From positions 28,867,991 to 28,931,990 of the forward strand of contig OY821518.1 in the NCBI GenBank assembly GCA_963682025.1: DNA of 64,000 bases, in the 5' to 3' direction. The notes below the pieces were generated by a model. The model was not told where the DNA came from. It did not search any database and was given only the letters and a program-made list of their open reading frames with translations. This document shows positions 1-11,699 of this stretch, piece by piece. This stretch comes from Cordilura impudica (lineage: Eukaryota > Arthropoda > Insecta > Diptera > Scathophagidae). A program made the position numbers and the translations under genes. Every line of letters starts with the position of its first letter. Positions within the stretch are counted from its first letter, which is position 1.

Positions 1-389
1 TATTTGAATATCGGGAATCAGCTTTATAACTTAAAATAGTCCTATACAATGTGTCTTTAAACTAATGATTTTTAGATGTAATCAAGAACATAAGCCAGCT
101 TTGACAGAGACATGATAACTAAAGTCTTAGGGTATTTCTAGTCCAATCTCTGTAGGTCTGAAAATGTAAAGTTTTTCTACAATTTCATTAGCTATCGTCC
201 TTGAGCCAATTGAGGCTTACGACCTGAGTTTTGTTAATATTTGCGGAAAATGTTTTCATGGACAGACAAATGAATGGATGGACATCATTAAATTGATTCC
301 GAAATTGATTCTTAGTTGCCCGGAATAATTGAACTTGGATTCTGGTGCAGCATTTTTGGACTTGACTTGCTAATAAATATATATTTTTA

Positions 390-1175
390 TACCATATACC
401 ACTATGTGGTTTGGGTATAATGACTGTGCTGCTGTTTGTAACTACCAAAAATATTTGACCTAGACCCATCTTTTATTATACCGATCGAATCAGAGTCACT
501 ATCTGATTCGATTTAACGATGTCCGTCCGTCCGTCCGTCCGTCTGTGTGTCCATGTAAAGCTTGTAATCAAACTGTAGGTCGCAAATATGAATATATTTT
601 GATGAAATTTGGTATATGAGTTTCTGTCGGCCATCGGATGAAAGCTGTTCAAATTGGTGAGAATCGGTCCATGTTCAGACCTAGCCCCCATACAAATGAC
701 CCCTATGAAATCAACATAAATTGCCACAAGATCCAAATTATCATATAAATCCTAGTCAAATTGGGTTCGTATGTGTTTATTACATCCATTAATCAGTAGT
801 CCAAAAATGATCCCTATGGCACAACTCTTAGTCATAGGCCCCATATAGAGTTGCTTCCCGGTCTTCACTTAAATCTGTCAAAAAACAAAAATATTGCACG
901 GATTCTTTTCGAATTTTGTTTGTATATATTTTTGCAAAATACAAGAGATTTTACCAAACATGGTCAGGATCGGTCCATTTTTGGGCCTAGTCCCATAGCA
1001 TCCGATATGAACTTTTTCATATCTGCAGTCAAACAAATTAATAAAAATCCCACTCAAATTTGATTTATGCTTATTTTCTATATCCAGTTAGTTGGGCCTG
1101 AGAGATAGGGTCTCTAAACGCGTGGTATAGGGTATCGTATAGTCGGTCTAGACGACTATAATTTTCTTACTTGTT
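390..1175 (+). repeat. DINE-1/mini-me-like Helentron-type repeat, full-length copy 1
   Basis: Starts at an ATACC...TATACC motif followed by a short inverted repeat (CCACTATGTGG), then a (GTCC)n tract near 520, an AT-rich body, and a terminal hairpin GTCGGTCTAGACGAC followed by TTTTCTTACTTGTT. Start motif, GTCC tract and hairpin plus CTTGT end are the hallmarks of non-autonomous Helentron elements (DINE-1/mini-me) known in flies. The same unit recurs at least six more times in the window on both strands. It carries no coding sequence; the short reading frames in it are chance. Confidence 0.75.
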
Positions 1176-1403
1176 TTCTTATTATGCTGTTTGCTTACTT
1201 TTTCAGCTTTAACTTAAGAACTATTGATGAATTCTCATTTATTTTTTCTCCCCGCAGACAATGAGCCCATATTGTTCCACATTGTTATTTTTGTCAATAT
1301 AATTTTTCCTTCTGAACATCAATTTGTATATACAGCAAAATAAAGTACAGCTCCTGCTGTCAGTCTCGCTACTACATATGAATTTCAGTATAAACGTGAA
1401 GTG

Positions 1404-2060
1404 TTAAAAGGTTAAAAAAGGGTTTTTGGATAAGGTGTTAGGGTCTTCATTAGTGCAACATCTGGACATTTTTCTTGTGTTATGTTCGCGAAGGAATCTG
1501 TAGTCTTTGTTCCTTTTTTCTTGCGCTTCTTCAGATGGATCTCCTATTGGTGGCATATTGTTTTGAATTATTTGCTCCCCATGGTACAAAATTTTATGAA
1601 CTGTGGATGGCATATATCTCCAAGAGTATTTTTCATTATATAGAGTATAGCTGTTTTATTGGCGTACTCTCCAAATATTTTTGCATTTATCTTTCTGCTG
1701 AATGCTTGAACTTGTAACTTAACGATCTACACCTATGATAGATACTGCAGTTTCTGGATCGGAGGAAAATCTCCATCATTTGAGTTTCCTTCTCCTTGTT
1801 TTGGTTGGTCGATTATGAGGCCTAGCTATGAATATTTTTCTTGAATTTGTTTTTTTTTTGCTTTCTTTGCATTTGAAGAATTCTCTTTGTTTTTTCCCAC
1901 TGTTTCGCCTAACGGACAAAATTCCAAATAATATTTCGATTTAAGAACATGCTCCATAAAACGTATTCTAGCATGAAGAGGGGATATTCCAAATTCCTAG
2001 GCTTCCTTAAAACTATCGTCTTGTGGTGTGGGTTGGCTTAATTGACTTGATGTTTTTGGC
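1404..2060 (-). pseudogene. Transib (RAG1-like) transposase, C-terminal fragment
   Basis: The minus strand encodes the block VHKILYHGEQIIQNN followed by PIGDPSEEAQEKRNKDYR and REHNTRKMSR. This is the C-terminal catalytic block of Transib transposases and resembles the end of the vertebrate RAG1 core, where the third acidic residue lies in the SEE/SEG...E..NK segment. An upstream part (about 1860-2030) matches the 'FGISPLHARIRFMEH' region of the other copy. Frames are broken and an internal deletion fuses the C-terminus to unrelated sequence. It is non-functional. That this is Transib rather than another RAG-like family is supported by the terminal sequences of the paralogue. Confidence 0.7.
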
Positions 2061-2469
2061 ATATAATGCAACTTGACTATGACTTTGTTTCGGTTATAGC
2101 TTGTGCAACTTATGCATCAATCATTGTGAGATACATTTAAAAATTTACTTCAATGTCTTTATACTCTAGAAAAATTCCACATCTCTTCTCATTGGTCCAC
2201 TTCCGCAATTCCTTATATTGATTTTTGGTAAACTTCAGATCCAGAAATGAGGCGTCGCTTCTTCTGGAGTAAATTTCTTATCTTCAATTGGTGCAGGAAT
2301 GCTTTTGTAATGCTGTAAAAAAGATTTTACCCATTAATAAAATTTAACGATTAAGCGCATTATGTCTCAACCCTTTTTTAAAGTTTCTAGCAATTCGTGT
2401 CAACTCTACCGTTTCCTTCTTCTGTCAGTATAAAAAACAAATAAACTCACGCAAAAAAATTACATCGGT

Positions 2470-2660
2470 ACGACCAACTTTTGTATTCATAACACACAGA
2501 CGGACGGACGGACATCGTTAAATCGATTCAGAAAGAGATTTGGAGTCGAGTCGTATAATTAAAGATGGCTATAGGTCCAATATTGTTGGTAGTTACAAAC
2601 ATCAGGGCAAACTCATTATACTCTAACCACATAGTGGAAAATTTTGTATTCATATTTTCA
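2470..2660 (-). repeat. DINE-like 5' fragment embedded in Transib (left copy)
   Basis: Contains a (GGAC)n tract, the 'attaaagatgg' and 'gtagttacaaaca' motifs and a degenerate CCACATAGTGG, that is, the first part of the DINE-like repeat in reverse. The other Transib copy carries the corresponding fragment at the same relative place (46745-46915), so it was part of the Transib before the two copies separated. Confidence 0.65.
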
Positions 2661-3098
2661 TTCAATTTTGCACAAAATATTTGACCTTAGCAGTGTTGTG
2701 AGGGTACGGACTATAGAAGAGGGCAAGATTTTTTTTTGATTGCTTTTGATGGGCAGCAGTAATGCTCTATTAAGTAGGAGATTTTCGTAAAAATTGGAAC
2801 TTTTTAAAAAAAAAATTTTTTAACTTCTACACGACTCAGTTAGTGAGTTGATATTTCTAAAAATATACGAAATTAATTTTGCTTTAAAATCTTTTAAAAC
2901 AAAAATTTACCGTCATTTAAAAATTAAAATTTACAAAGAAATTTTTAATTTTTAGCAAAATACTGAGAAAGTCCACTTTAGAAGACCCTGTTCGCTATGA
3001 TATAGTCGAAATAGAGTTGCAATTTTTTGGCTCCCGAAGTTCACTGGTATTAACATAACTTTAAAATCGATAACAATAAAAAAATATGGTCCACAGTG

Positions 3099-3990
3099 CT
3101 GCGGTTTGTTTATCGTTTTCAAGAATATGTGCCAAGCGTCTAATCCATTGTATCCACGCATTGTAATCCAGAATAACCTTCATAAACTTCTGATCCATTA
3201 TATCCACGCATTGTAATCCAGAATAACCTTCCTATTTTCATGTGTCTACATCGCAAATATAGTGCATTGTAAACAGCAAAAATTACCGCTTTATTCTTTT
3301 CGGAACGTAAGAGCACAGTGATATGTCTCCTTCGTAGAAGCCAAACAAGTTTTCAATACTCACGTGGTACAAATGTTTTATTTGAGCGTACTGTTCCAAC
3401 AATTTCAGTTTTCAGCCTCATCAATTGATGAGCAACATCCAAAGTGGACAAAAAATTGTTAGCGTAAATTATGCAGCCTGCATTCTCATATTTTTCCACT
3501 AATTGATACACAATATTCTGCCCTCTTAACCAGGCAACTTCCCAGAGTAAATCATTCCTTTGAGGGGATAATATGATTTCGAATCGCACAGCGACCATAC
3601 CTTTATTCCGTACTTGGCTAACTTAGACGGAATCAATTGTGTAAACTGTGTGCGGCTTCTATATGGGAATAATTGCTCGTCCACGGTCAGCGAATCGTGC
3701 GGTATGTAAGCTGCCATCAAAGTGGCCTTTGCCAAATATTGCCAATAGCAGCGGTTTTACTGATGTTATCAAAGCGAATTAATTTTTTAACGAGCTTTAT
3801 ATATTAGAGCATGGCTTGGGCACAACAGATCCTTAGCAAGCTCCTTATTCGATTTAGACAGCCCGATATACAAAACGATAGCCAAAAATGCATCGAAATC
3901 TTTTAGAGCGATTGTTCTCCATTCCCTTTGCTTTCTAGGATTTGCCTAATTCTATACAGTTGTTACTTGCCTGGCGTTTCTTCGGGTATG
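3099..3990 (-). pseudogene. piggyBac-family transposase pseudogene, left copy
   Basis: The minus strand encodes recognisable piggyBac blocks: SLTVDEQLFPYRSRTQFTQ, then IPSKLAKYGIKVWSLCDSK, then a Y-A-N-N-F block (3420-3480), and LDYNA near 3220. The first catalytic Asp of piggyBac transposases lies in the T-V-D-E-Q motif, which is preserved; the second, normally in Y-A-D-N, is Asn here. Frameshifts separate the blocks and the C-terminal third is replaced by the Transib relic at 3098. It parallels the copy at 23386-24559. A 52-bp direct duplication (3140-3181 and 3192-3231) lies in it. Confidence 0.75.
3140..3231. repeat. 52-bp tandem duplication inside piggyBac relic
   Basis: Two neighbouring copies of a segment containing ATCCACGCATTGTAATCCAG, offset by about 52 bp and differing at one or two bases. 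It duplicates the LDYNA-coding part of the transposase. Confidence 0.8.
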
Positions 3991-4330
3991 CGCGTGCGGA
4001 ATATGGGGTAGGGATCATATGTGTCTTTAAGTGGCCCTGGCTTCCTTCTTATATAGTCGACCGCATTATGAGCACGGATGCGGGTAATAAAAAAAACACA
4101 ATTCAACAAAACTCATTAGCAATTTCTTCTAATAATAGTACCTTTTCACAAATTTACGTACTAAACGTCATTAAACCGGAATAAAATGTAACGTATTGCT
4201 CGTATCGCGTCAGTATCAGTTTTCATCGATTCAGCACACTGCATTCTTGGATAAGTTGTACGGTTCGGGTATTAAACCCCAGAGAACTTCTCACGAACAG
4301 AAGAGTTACTATTATGCCTATGCTCTTTTT

Positions 4331-5090
4331 GATGTGTACACATCTATACGCGCGGGGGGTAAAAATCTATTTCATAATACAACACAAAAACAGTGTAAGA
4401 TGTAAAACGTAAGACGAAATCGGCATGACTTATGATTGTATTGGTGAAAAAATTATGGTATATACAGATCAATTTTTTGAAACAAATGTGCCAATGTTTT
4501 TGCTTTATTTAATGTAAAAACATTTGATCTTGAGCCTGAATAATTTCAAATTCAATCACTAAAATGATAAAGATCGAATATAAGATTTTTTATTTATATA
4601 AAAAATAATAAAATTAAGAAATTAAAAATGAAAAATAAAATTAACAACCAGGAAATGAAAAATAATAAAAAATTAAAAAATTAAAAATCAATAATGAAAA
4701 ATAAAAAATGAAAATTAAGAAATGAAAAATGAAAAAAAAAAAATGAAAAATAAAAAATTAAAAATACCGAATGAAAAATGAAATATGAAAAATGAGAAAC
4801 GAAAAATGAAAAATAAAAAATAAAAAACGATAAATGAAAAATAAAAAATTAAAAATAAAAAATTGAAAGTGGGAAATGAGAAATGAAAAATAAAAAAATG
4901 AAAAATTAAAAATTAACCAGTTGAAATAATAATAATAAATATTTTTGTATTAGGAGCCCTGCAGTTGTTTGCTATAAGTAATACATAGATGACACTTTCT
5001 GTTTGATTTTAAAAAAGTGCCATAAAAAATCTTTTATTACTAGATGTTCACACATCTCCCTTGTAGTCGGACTCACATATTTTTTTTGTA
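4331..5090 (+). mobile_element. AT-core repeat family, copy 1
   Basis: Begins with GATGTGTACACATCTATAC and a GCGCG...GGGGGTAAA block, runs through a long core of degenerate GAAAAATAAAAAAT units (about 4600-4915), then a conserved block with CCTGCAG...CTATAAGT, a TCAAAC-free AT stretch, and ends GATGTTCACACATC followed by TCGGACTCACAT. The two ends carry the same ATGTNNACACAT-type motif in inverted orientation. Other copies are at 16238-16866, 28606-29580 (broken) and 48962-50775. It has no coding capacity; the family is not one I can name. Confidence 0.65.
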
Positions 5091-7340
5091 TTTGTATTTG
5101 TATTTGTATTTGTATTGTATTTGTATTGTATTTGTATTGTATTTGTATTGTATTTGTATTGTATTTGTATTGTATTTGTATTGTATTTGTATTGTATTTG
5201 TATTGTATTTGTATTGTATTTGTATTGTATTTGTATTGTATTTGTATTGTATTTGTATTGTATTTGTATTGTATTTGTATTGTATTTGTATTGTATTTGT
5301 ATTGTATTTGTATTGTATTTGTATTGTATTTGTATTGTATTTGTATTGTATTTGTATTGTATTTGTATTGTATTTGTATTGTATTTGTATTGTATTTGTA
5401 TTGTATTTGTATTGTATTTGTATTGTATTTGTATTGTATTTGTATTGTATTTGTATTGTATTTGTATTGTATTTGTATTGTATTTGTATTGTATTTGTAT
5501 TGTATTTGTATTGTATTTGTATTGTATTTGTATTGTATTTGTATTGTATTTGTATTGTATTTGTATTGTATTTGTATTGTATTTGTATTGTATTTGTATT
5601 GTATTTGTATTGTATTTGTATTGTATTTGTATTGTATTTGTATTGTATTTGTATTGTATTTGTATTGTATTTGTATTGTATTTGTATTGTATTTGTATTG
5701 TATTTGTATTGTATTTGTATTGTATTTGTATTGTATTTGTATTGTATTTGTATTGTATTTGTATTGTATTTGTATTGTATTTGTATTGTATTTGTATTGT
5801 ATTTGTATTGTATTTGTATTGTATTTGTATTGTATTTGTATTGTATTTGTATTGTATTTGTATTGTATTTGTATTGTATTTGTATTGTATTTGTATTGTA
5901 TTTGTATTGTATTTGTATTGTATTTGTATTGTATTTGTATTGTATTTGTATTGTATTTGTATTGTATTTGTATTGTATTTGTATTGTATTTGTATTGTAT
6001 TTGTATTGTATTTGTATTGTATTTGTATTGTATTTGTATTGTATTTGTATTGTATTTGTATTGTATTTGTATTGTATTTGTATTGTATTTGTATTGTATT
6101 TGTATTGTATTTGTATTGTATTTGTATTGTATTTGTATTGTATTTGTATTGTATTTGTATTGTATTTGTATTGTATTTGTATTGTATTTGTATTGTATTT
6201 GTATTGTATTTGTATTGTATTTGTATTGTATTTGTATTGTATTTGTATTGTATTTGTATTGTATTTGTATTGTATTTGTATTGTATTTGTATTGTATTTG
6301 TATTGTATTTGTATTGTATTTGTATTGTATTTGTATTGTATTTGTATTGTATTTGTATTGTATTTGTATTGTATTTGTATTGTATTTGTATTGTATTTGT
6401 ATTGTATTTGTATTGTATTTGTATTGTATTTGTATTGTATTTGTATTGTATTTGTATTGTATTTGTATTGTATTTGTATTGTATTTGTATTGTATTTGTA
6501 TTGTATTTGTATTGTATTTGTATTGTATTTGTATTGTATTTGTATTGTATTTGTATTGTATTTGTATTGTATTTGTATTGTATTTGTATTGTATTTGTAT
6601 TGTATTTGTATTGTATTTGTATTGTATTTGTATTGTATTTGTATTGTATTTGTATTGTATTTGTATTGTATTTGTATTGTATTTGTATTGTATTTGTATT
6701 GTATTTGTATTGTATTTGTATTGTATTTGTATTGTATTTGTATTGTATTTGTATTGTATTTGTATTGTATTTGTATTGTATTTGTATTGTATTTGTATTG
6801 TATTTGTATTGTATTTGTATTGTATTTGTATTGTATTTGTATTGTATTTGTATTGTATTTGTATTGTATTTGTATTGTATTTGTATTGTATTTGTATTGT
6901 ATTTGTATTGTATTTGTATTGTATTTGTATTGTATTTGTATTGTATTTGTATTGTATTTGTATTGTATTTGTATTGTATTTGTATTGTATTTGTATTGTA
7001 TTTGTATTGTATTTGTATTGTATTTGTATTGTATTTGTATTGTATTTGTATTGTATTTGTATTGTATTTGTATTGTATTTGTATTGTATTTGTATTGTAT
7101 TTGTATTGTATTTGTATTGTATTTGTATTGTATTTGTATTGTATTTGTATTGTATTTGTATTGTATTTGTATTGTATTTGTATTGTATTTGTATTGTATT
7201 TGTATTGTATTTGTATTGTATTTGTATTGTATTTGTATTGTATTTGTATTGTATTTGTATTGTATTTGTATTGTATTTGTATTGTATTTGTATTGTATTT
7301 GTATTGTATTTGTATTGTATTTGTATTGTATTTGTATTTT
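5088..7340. repeat. 11-bp satellite (TATTTGTATTG)n
   Basis: About five TATTTG hexamers (5088-5111) are followed by roughly 200 head-to-tail copies of the 11-mer TATTTGTATTG (hexamer TATTTG plus pentamer TATTG). By eye every unit is identical. Because 11 is not a multiple of 3 and the unit has no stop in several phases, four frames stay open for more than 750 codons; these are repeat artefacts, not genes. The array begins directly at the poly-T border of the AT-core element. Confidence 0.95.
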
Positions 7341-7344
7341 GTTA

Positions 7345-9380
7345 ACAGTTCTAAAGTTTCTTCGTTTTTAAATCGATAATAATTCGAAGGAAACCACAGA
7401 ATAATATACATATATCATTCTGAACTGAAATTTGCAAATTTGCGCTTTGAAACGTTTGAATTACATACAACAAAAATATTTTTCCTTCAGTGTATGATTT
7501 CTGTTGTGCCGTTGATGGTTGTTACCATTCATTATCTCTTCATTTAATTGTTTGATTTATTGACTGAAATTAACAGTTAGATTGTGTCTTCTCAAATGAA
7601 ACTTCTCTCACTTATTAACGGATTTGGAAGAGGATAAAAAAAAAATGGAACACAAATAAAACTGAGTGTGTGTACTTAAATGCCAGTTTGTCGTTTTAGA
7701 TTTATAAAACCTTCAATCAGTTAAACGTTGTGAAAATTAACTAGAATTATAAACGTTTCAATGAATGTGAAACTTTTGTTAAATATATATTTTTTTTTTG
7801 GTTTTTTGATTTGGTATGGCAAAAACCTATAATCTAATGCCGTTTGTCCAAAAAGGTCCAAAAAAAAAAACGTAAAAATCACACAACATACATACATACA
7901 ATCATATAAATATTTAAAACTTTTCGTTTCAACAAAAGAATTCAAAAAACTACAAATACACGCGAATTGTGAAGATATTAAAAGTTTCAAAAACATGTTA
8001 TAAATCCTTTTTTCTGTTTTTGATGGTCGGGCAACAAAACCAATAATAAACTTAAATCGATAATTGAGGTCAATTTTTGTAGTATACAATCTTTATATAT
8101 CTTTAAGGTTTGTTTGTGTAGAGAAACCTTTTTTGGTTTTCTTGAAGAACTATGCTGATGTTTGGTTTTTGTTTTTGTTTTTTTTTTTATTTTTGATAAT
8201 TTTTATCTACGTTTTATGTGGTGTCTGAAATCTGTTGATTTCATTTCATTTCAATCTTTTGCATTTGAGACATCGTCCACCAAATATGCGTTAAAACGTT
8301 TTGAGTACGTGATCGTTTAACTGTAAATTAAATATAATTTACCAATAATCATAATCACAATGCTTTTTGATGTTGTTCATTCAAACAAATTAAATGTTCT
8401 TCATTTCTTATAATTATTATGATGTATTTTTTTTATTTATTTTTTTTTTGTATGAGGGTGTTTTTTGATTTTTGAGACGCATAAATCATTTCAAAAAGAT
8501 CGATCTGTTTCAATCTTAAGTCTGCTAAATTATTATCATTTTTTGTTTTGGTATGAACAGTTTATAGTTCTTAAAACTGGATTTATATCCAATTAATTTA
8601 TTTCATATGAGAGCTTTTCCATATGAATGAAAAATTTTGAGTATAAAAACATAAATTCGATATTTAGAAAATTCAAGAATTAAAAATTAGATACATATAT
8701 AATTTAAGCATAGGAAATCTGCAACCCTTTGTTTTCCCATCACCAGTTACAGTTTTTAGATGACATTTTGTTTGCCCTTCACCTTAAAGGAAAATCATTT
8801 AACATGAAATCTTTTCTTATCAACCATAAATTTACACAAATAAAACGACGTCAATTTAAGTTTTCTTTAACATAATTTTTGCTCATTTTTTTCGTAGTTT
8901 CTTTCTTCATAAATATTTTCAACAATTCAACACATTTGTGATTGTGTTTTTTCTTGTTTTTGTTAAATCGTTTTAACTAAACATTGGCGTTACCAAGTTA
9001 TAAATCAGCTAGTAAATACGTTTTTTCGTAGTTGTTTTGTGTCGAAGCTCTGTAAGAGCAGGGCATTTATTAAATGTAATTGAGTCGCGTTTAAACGCGA
9101 TCTTCATCCATTCACATGTTCATAGAACATTTGTATTTCATACTCATATTTGCTGTTAAAGTAGGGATTTTCTGAAAGCAGAGCTTCTCAGTGCCAGACG
9201 CAGGGTAATTCTCATGCAATCCTTCTAAAACCGGGATAATTTTCACAATTTGGAAATTGAGTTTTTCAGATGTGAATATATGCAAATGTCAAAATTTAAG
9301 AACATTAATCTTCGTTTCTAACTTAATTTTATTGTGTATTTTATTTTTATAAAATTATTCATAATAAAAAAATGTTCTAA
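7345..9380. other. AT-rich DNA without recognised genes
   Basis: No family recognised. It holds poly-A/T runs, a short CATACATACATA tract near 7888, and a 16-bp CpG-containing palindrome at 9085-9100. It may be old host intronic or intergenic sequence. Confidence 0.5.
9085..9100. other. 16-bp perfect palindrome TCGCGTTTAAACGCGA
   Basis: Self-complementary over all 16 bases, with four CpGs in otherwise AT-rich, CpG-poor DNA. No function can be assigned. Confidence 0.6.
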
Positions 9381-9383
9381 CTC

Positions 9384-10750
9384 TCGGTCTCACCCCCTAT
9401 AAATATGTGGATAGCAAAAAAAAAAAAAAAAAAAACTGAGAAATACAACGTTTTGCGTCATTCAAAAAATATTTACGGCGATTGAAAATTTCAAATTGTG
9501 CTATATTTCACCGATTTTTATGATTTTATGATTATAAGAATTTTAGAATTTGACGTCATTAACCCATTTGGATGTGGCGCCACAAATGAACCCAAGCTAG
9601 TATAGGACAATAAATTGAAAAATTCAAATATTTTGCAAATACTGCTGAATTTCGGATCATTTTAACCATAGAAGCACAGAAGGGTAAGTTTTTGTAAAAG
9701 AACGCAATTTTATTTCCTAACCCTTAGTAAGGGTTTCATCCAGTTTACTAAAACAATATTTTTTTTTAATTAAGCAAAAAGTTTGGCCTCGGCAAGGAAT
9801 GTGTTTAAGTTGTTCGATTTATTCCAAGTTTTTAGCATGGAAGACTTATTATATTTTAAGTGTCACATCAAAAAATTCAACAACACTTACAAAATATTTA
9901 ATTTTTTTGAATAAATTGTCTTTCATTAGCTTGGAATCATATGAGACCCCAAGTCCAAAAGGTTTAATGGGGTCATATTATTTTTTCAGTAACTCTAGGC
10001 TATTAAGAAAAAATAAATCATTTAAAAGTAGAAAACTGAAAATTTTTGATACAAAGTATTTATAAAGAGTATATTTACTGAATATATCAAAAAAAATTAA
10101 TTTTTCTCGAAATCCGCGCAAAAAAAATTCTATATAAAAAAAATTTTAGTAGAGGAATTTACTTAAAAATTCACACAGTTGATCTCTAACATATATTTAA
10201 CAGAACTTTAAATTGATAGGACCATTTTTTGAAATTTAGTTTAAGAAAATTTTGTAAAACTTAAAAAAGGAGTTTTCAAAATTTTATCAAAAAAATTTTT
10301 CATTTTTGGTGTCATTTCGCAATAGGTTAAAAACGTGGTAATATAACAATACGTCATGTCTGAGTGATCCAAAAACAAAATGATCGCTTTAATTAATTTC
10401 TTAAAGTTGAAAAAATTTCCGTCAAATTTCACGGCCTAGTTTTTTTTTGGCACAAAAGTGGTCTGGGGGATTTTTCATATCTTGGCGAGTTTTTATTCGA
10501 TTTTGAAGCTATATAGCTTTTTGGAAAATAATTTAGTACTAATATCGATTCATATAACAACATGTCGAAAGAAATAAAATATAGAACGAAATTTTCGTAA
10601 AATCTGAAAAAAGTCATATTTTCCCCATATAAGCACACGTGAAATTTTCAGTTGCGTTGAGGCACCCTTAATTATTTTTTGATTGACCCAAAATTTTGTA
10701 TTTCTCAGTTTTTTTGTTATTCGCATGTTTCTAGGGGTGCGACTTTAAAT
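9384..10750. mobile_element. Putative non-autonomous DNA transposon with ~85-bp terminal inverted repeats
   Basis: The left end (about 9384-9480) and the reverse complement of the right end (about 10655-10750) align over roughly 85 bases. Shared landmarks in order are CACCCC, AAAYATGYGRATARCAAAA, AACTGAGAAATACAA, TTTTGSGTCAWTC and AAAAAATAWTTA. Between them is AT-rich sequence with no recognisable transposase. Superfamily and target duplication are not clear. Confidence 0.55.
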
Positions 10751-10923
10751 TCTTATATAATCAATTTCTGTATGATTTGATCATTATTTCCCGACATAAT
10801 GACATAATGACATAATGATAAAAAAAAATGATCTCTAAAATATATTTATTATTGGATTTAAAGGAAAAGTTTTTAAAAAGCGTCTAATTTCTGTATCATG
10901 TACACCACTATGCAGAGGGTATA

Positions 10924-11639
10924 TCTGTGGTGTTGTGGAATAACCCATTTTTCTCAGTTTTGAGTTAACGATGCCAAATATATTAATTTTAAACGCTCTT
11001 TACATGTGTTCAATTTAAAAAAAAAAAATATTGACCATTTCTGAGTTTTTTCTATCGATGTATGCCAACCTACGTTTGATCGCTGACAAATTATTTTCTC
11101 AGAAAACGACACATAGCGACATACGTTGTTATTAATGAAAAAAAAAAAAAAAAATCAAAATAACTTTGAATTAGTTTTCAGTTTAGCACCACTTGTAAAA
11201 ACTTGTGTGTTTATTTCTGTTATTTTTTGTCACTATTTTTCTTGATACGTTGTTATATTCTCATCCTAAGTCGCGTTAACTTTTTGTTGACGAACAAAAA
11301 AAAAATCAATTTTTCAAGCAACAACAACTTATTCTATATGGGTGGTTGCATTGGTAGTTTTCTTTTTCAAAGAAAACGACGTTTGTTGACATAAGTTGTT
11401 TTATCTGCACACACTTTAATGTAATTTACTATTGTTTTTTCGTCCTTCTCGAGGACCTTTTCGTCTGATGATTTTTGATTCAAAATTTTGTATAAAGTAT
11501 TTATTGCCCATATCTACAGGTCTGTTAAATAAAAAGCCCTAAAATATTTATATCGAGCCCATAATTTCAAATACAACTTTTTTTTGGCCCTGAACATTTC
11601 GATCTTATGACATACGCGGTTATTGTAGAAAACCACAGA
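10924..11639. mobile_element. TCTGTGG-TIR element, copy A
   Basis: Starts TCTGTGG and ends CCACAGA. The right end reads CATACGCGGTTATTGTAGAA before AACCACAGA, which is the reverse complement of the copy-B left end; the copy-A left end is partly mutated. The interior is collinear with copy B (58078-58838). TATA-like bases flank both ends. No coding sequence, so a non-autonomous cut-and-paste element. Confidence 0.7.
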
Positions 11640-11699
11640 TATATCAGTATGGCATTTCGTTTGTAACAACACATCGAAACCTTAAATTTCGACCCCCCT

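Larger units (their letters stand above)
1379..3098 (-). mobile_element. Transib DNA transposon relic, left copy
   Basis: Inverted paralogue of the Transib at 46176-48537. The match runs from the terminal TATGGTCCAC motif at about 3084-3098, through a shared AT-rich stretch (2700-3090 against 46200-46660), a shared DINE fragment, and the transposase C-terminal region (1404-2060). The terminal heptamer reads CACAGTG where CACTGTG is expected on this strand, a one-base change. The part matching about 47840-48350 of the other copy is deleted, and homology is lost left of about 1379, so the second end is missing or overwritten. It abuts piggyBac coding sequence at 3099, suggesting insertion into that element. 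Confidence 0.7.

Noticed and set aside
851..1063. Recurring MLPGLHLNLSKNK-type and MDLMAIYVDF-type frames as a gene family
   Set aside because: They recur only because they lie inside the DINE-like repeat, on both strands and in several frames, with stops differing between copies.
5088..7340. CRISPR-like or telomere-like array
   Set aside because: Units are contiguous with no spacers, and the unit is not the insect TTAGG repeat; the surroundings are eukaryotic transposons.
5003..7411. Four open frames of 754-787 codons over the satellite
   Set aside because: They are direct consequences of an 11-bp unit without stops. The predicted peptides are pure 11-residue repeats in several frames on both strands.
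7345..9380. Host exon or regulatory region
   Set aside because: No splice-flanked open frame or conserved motif can be supported from sequence alone.
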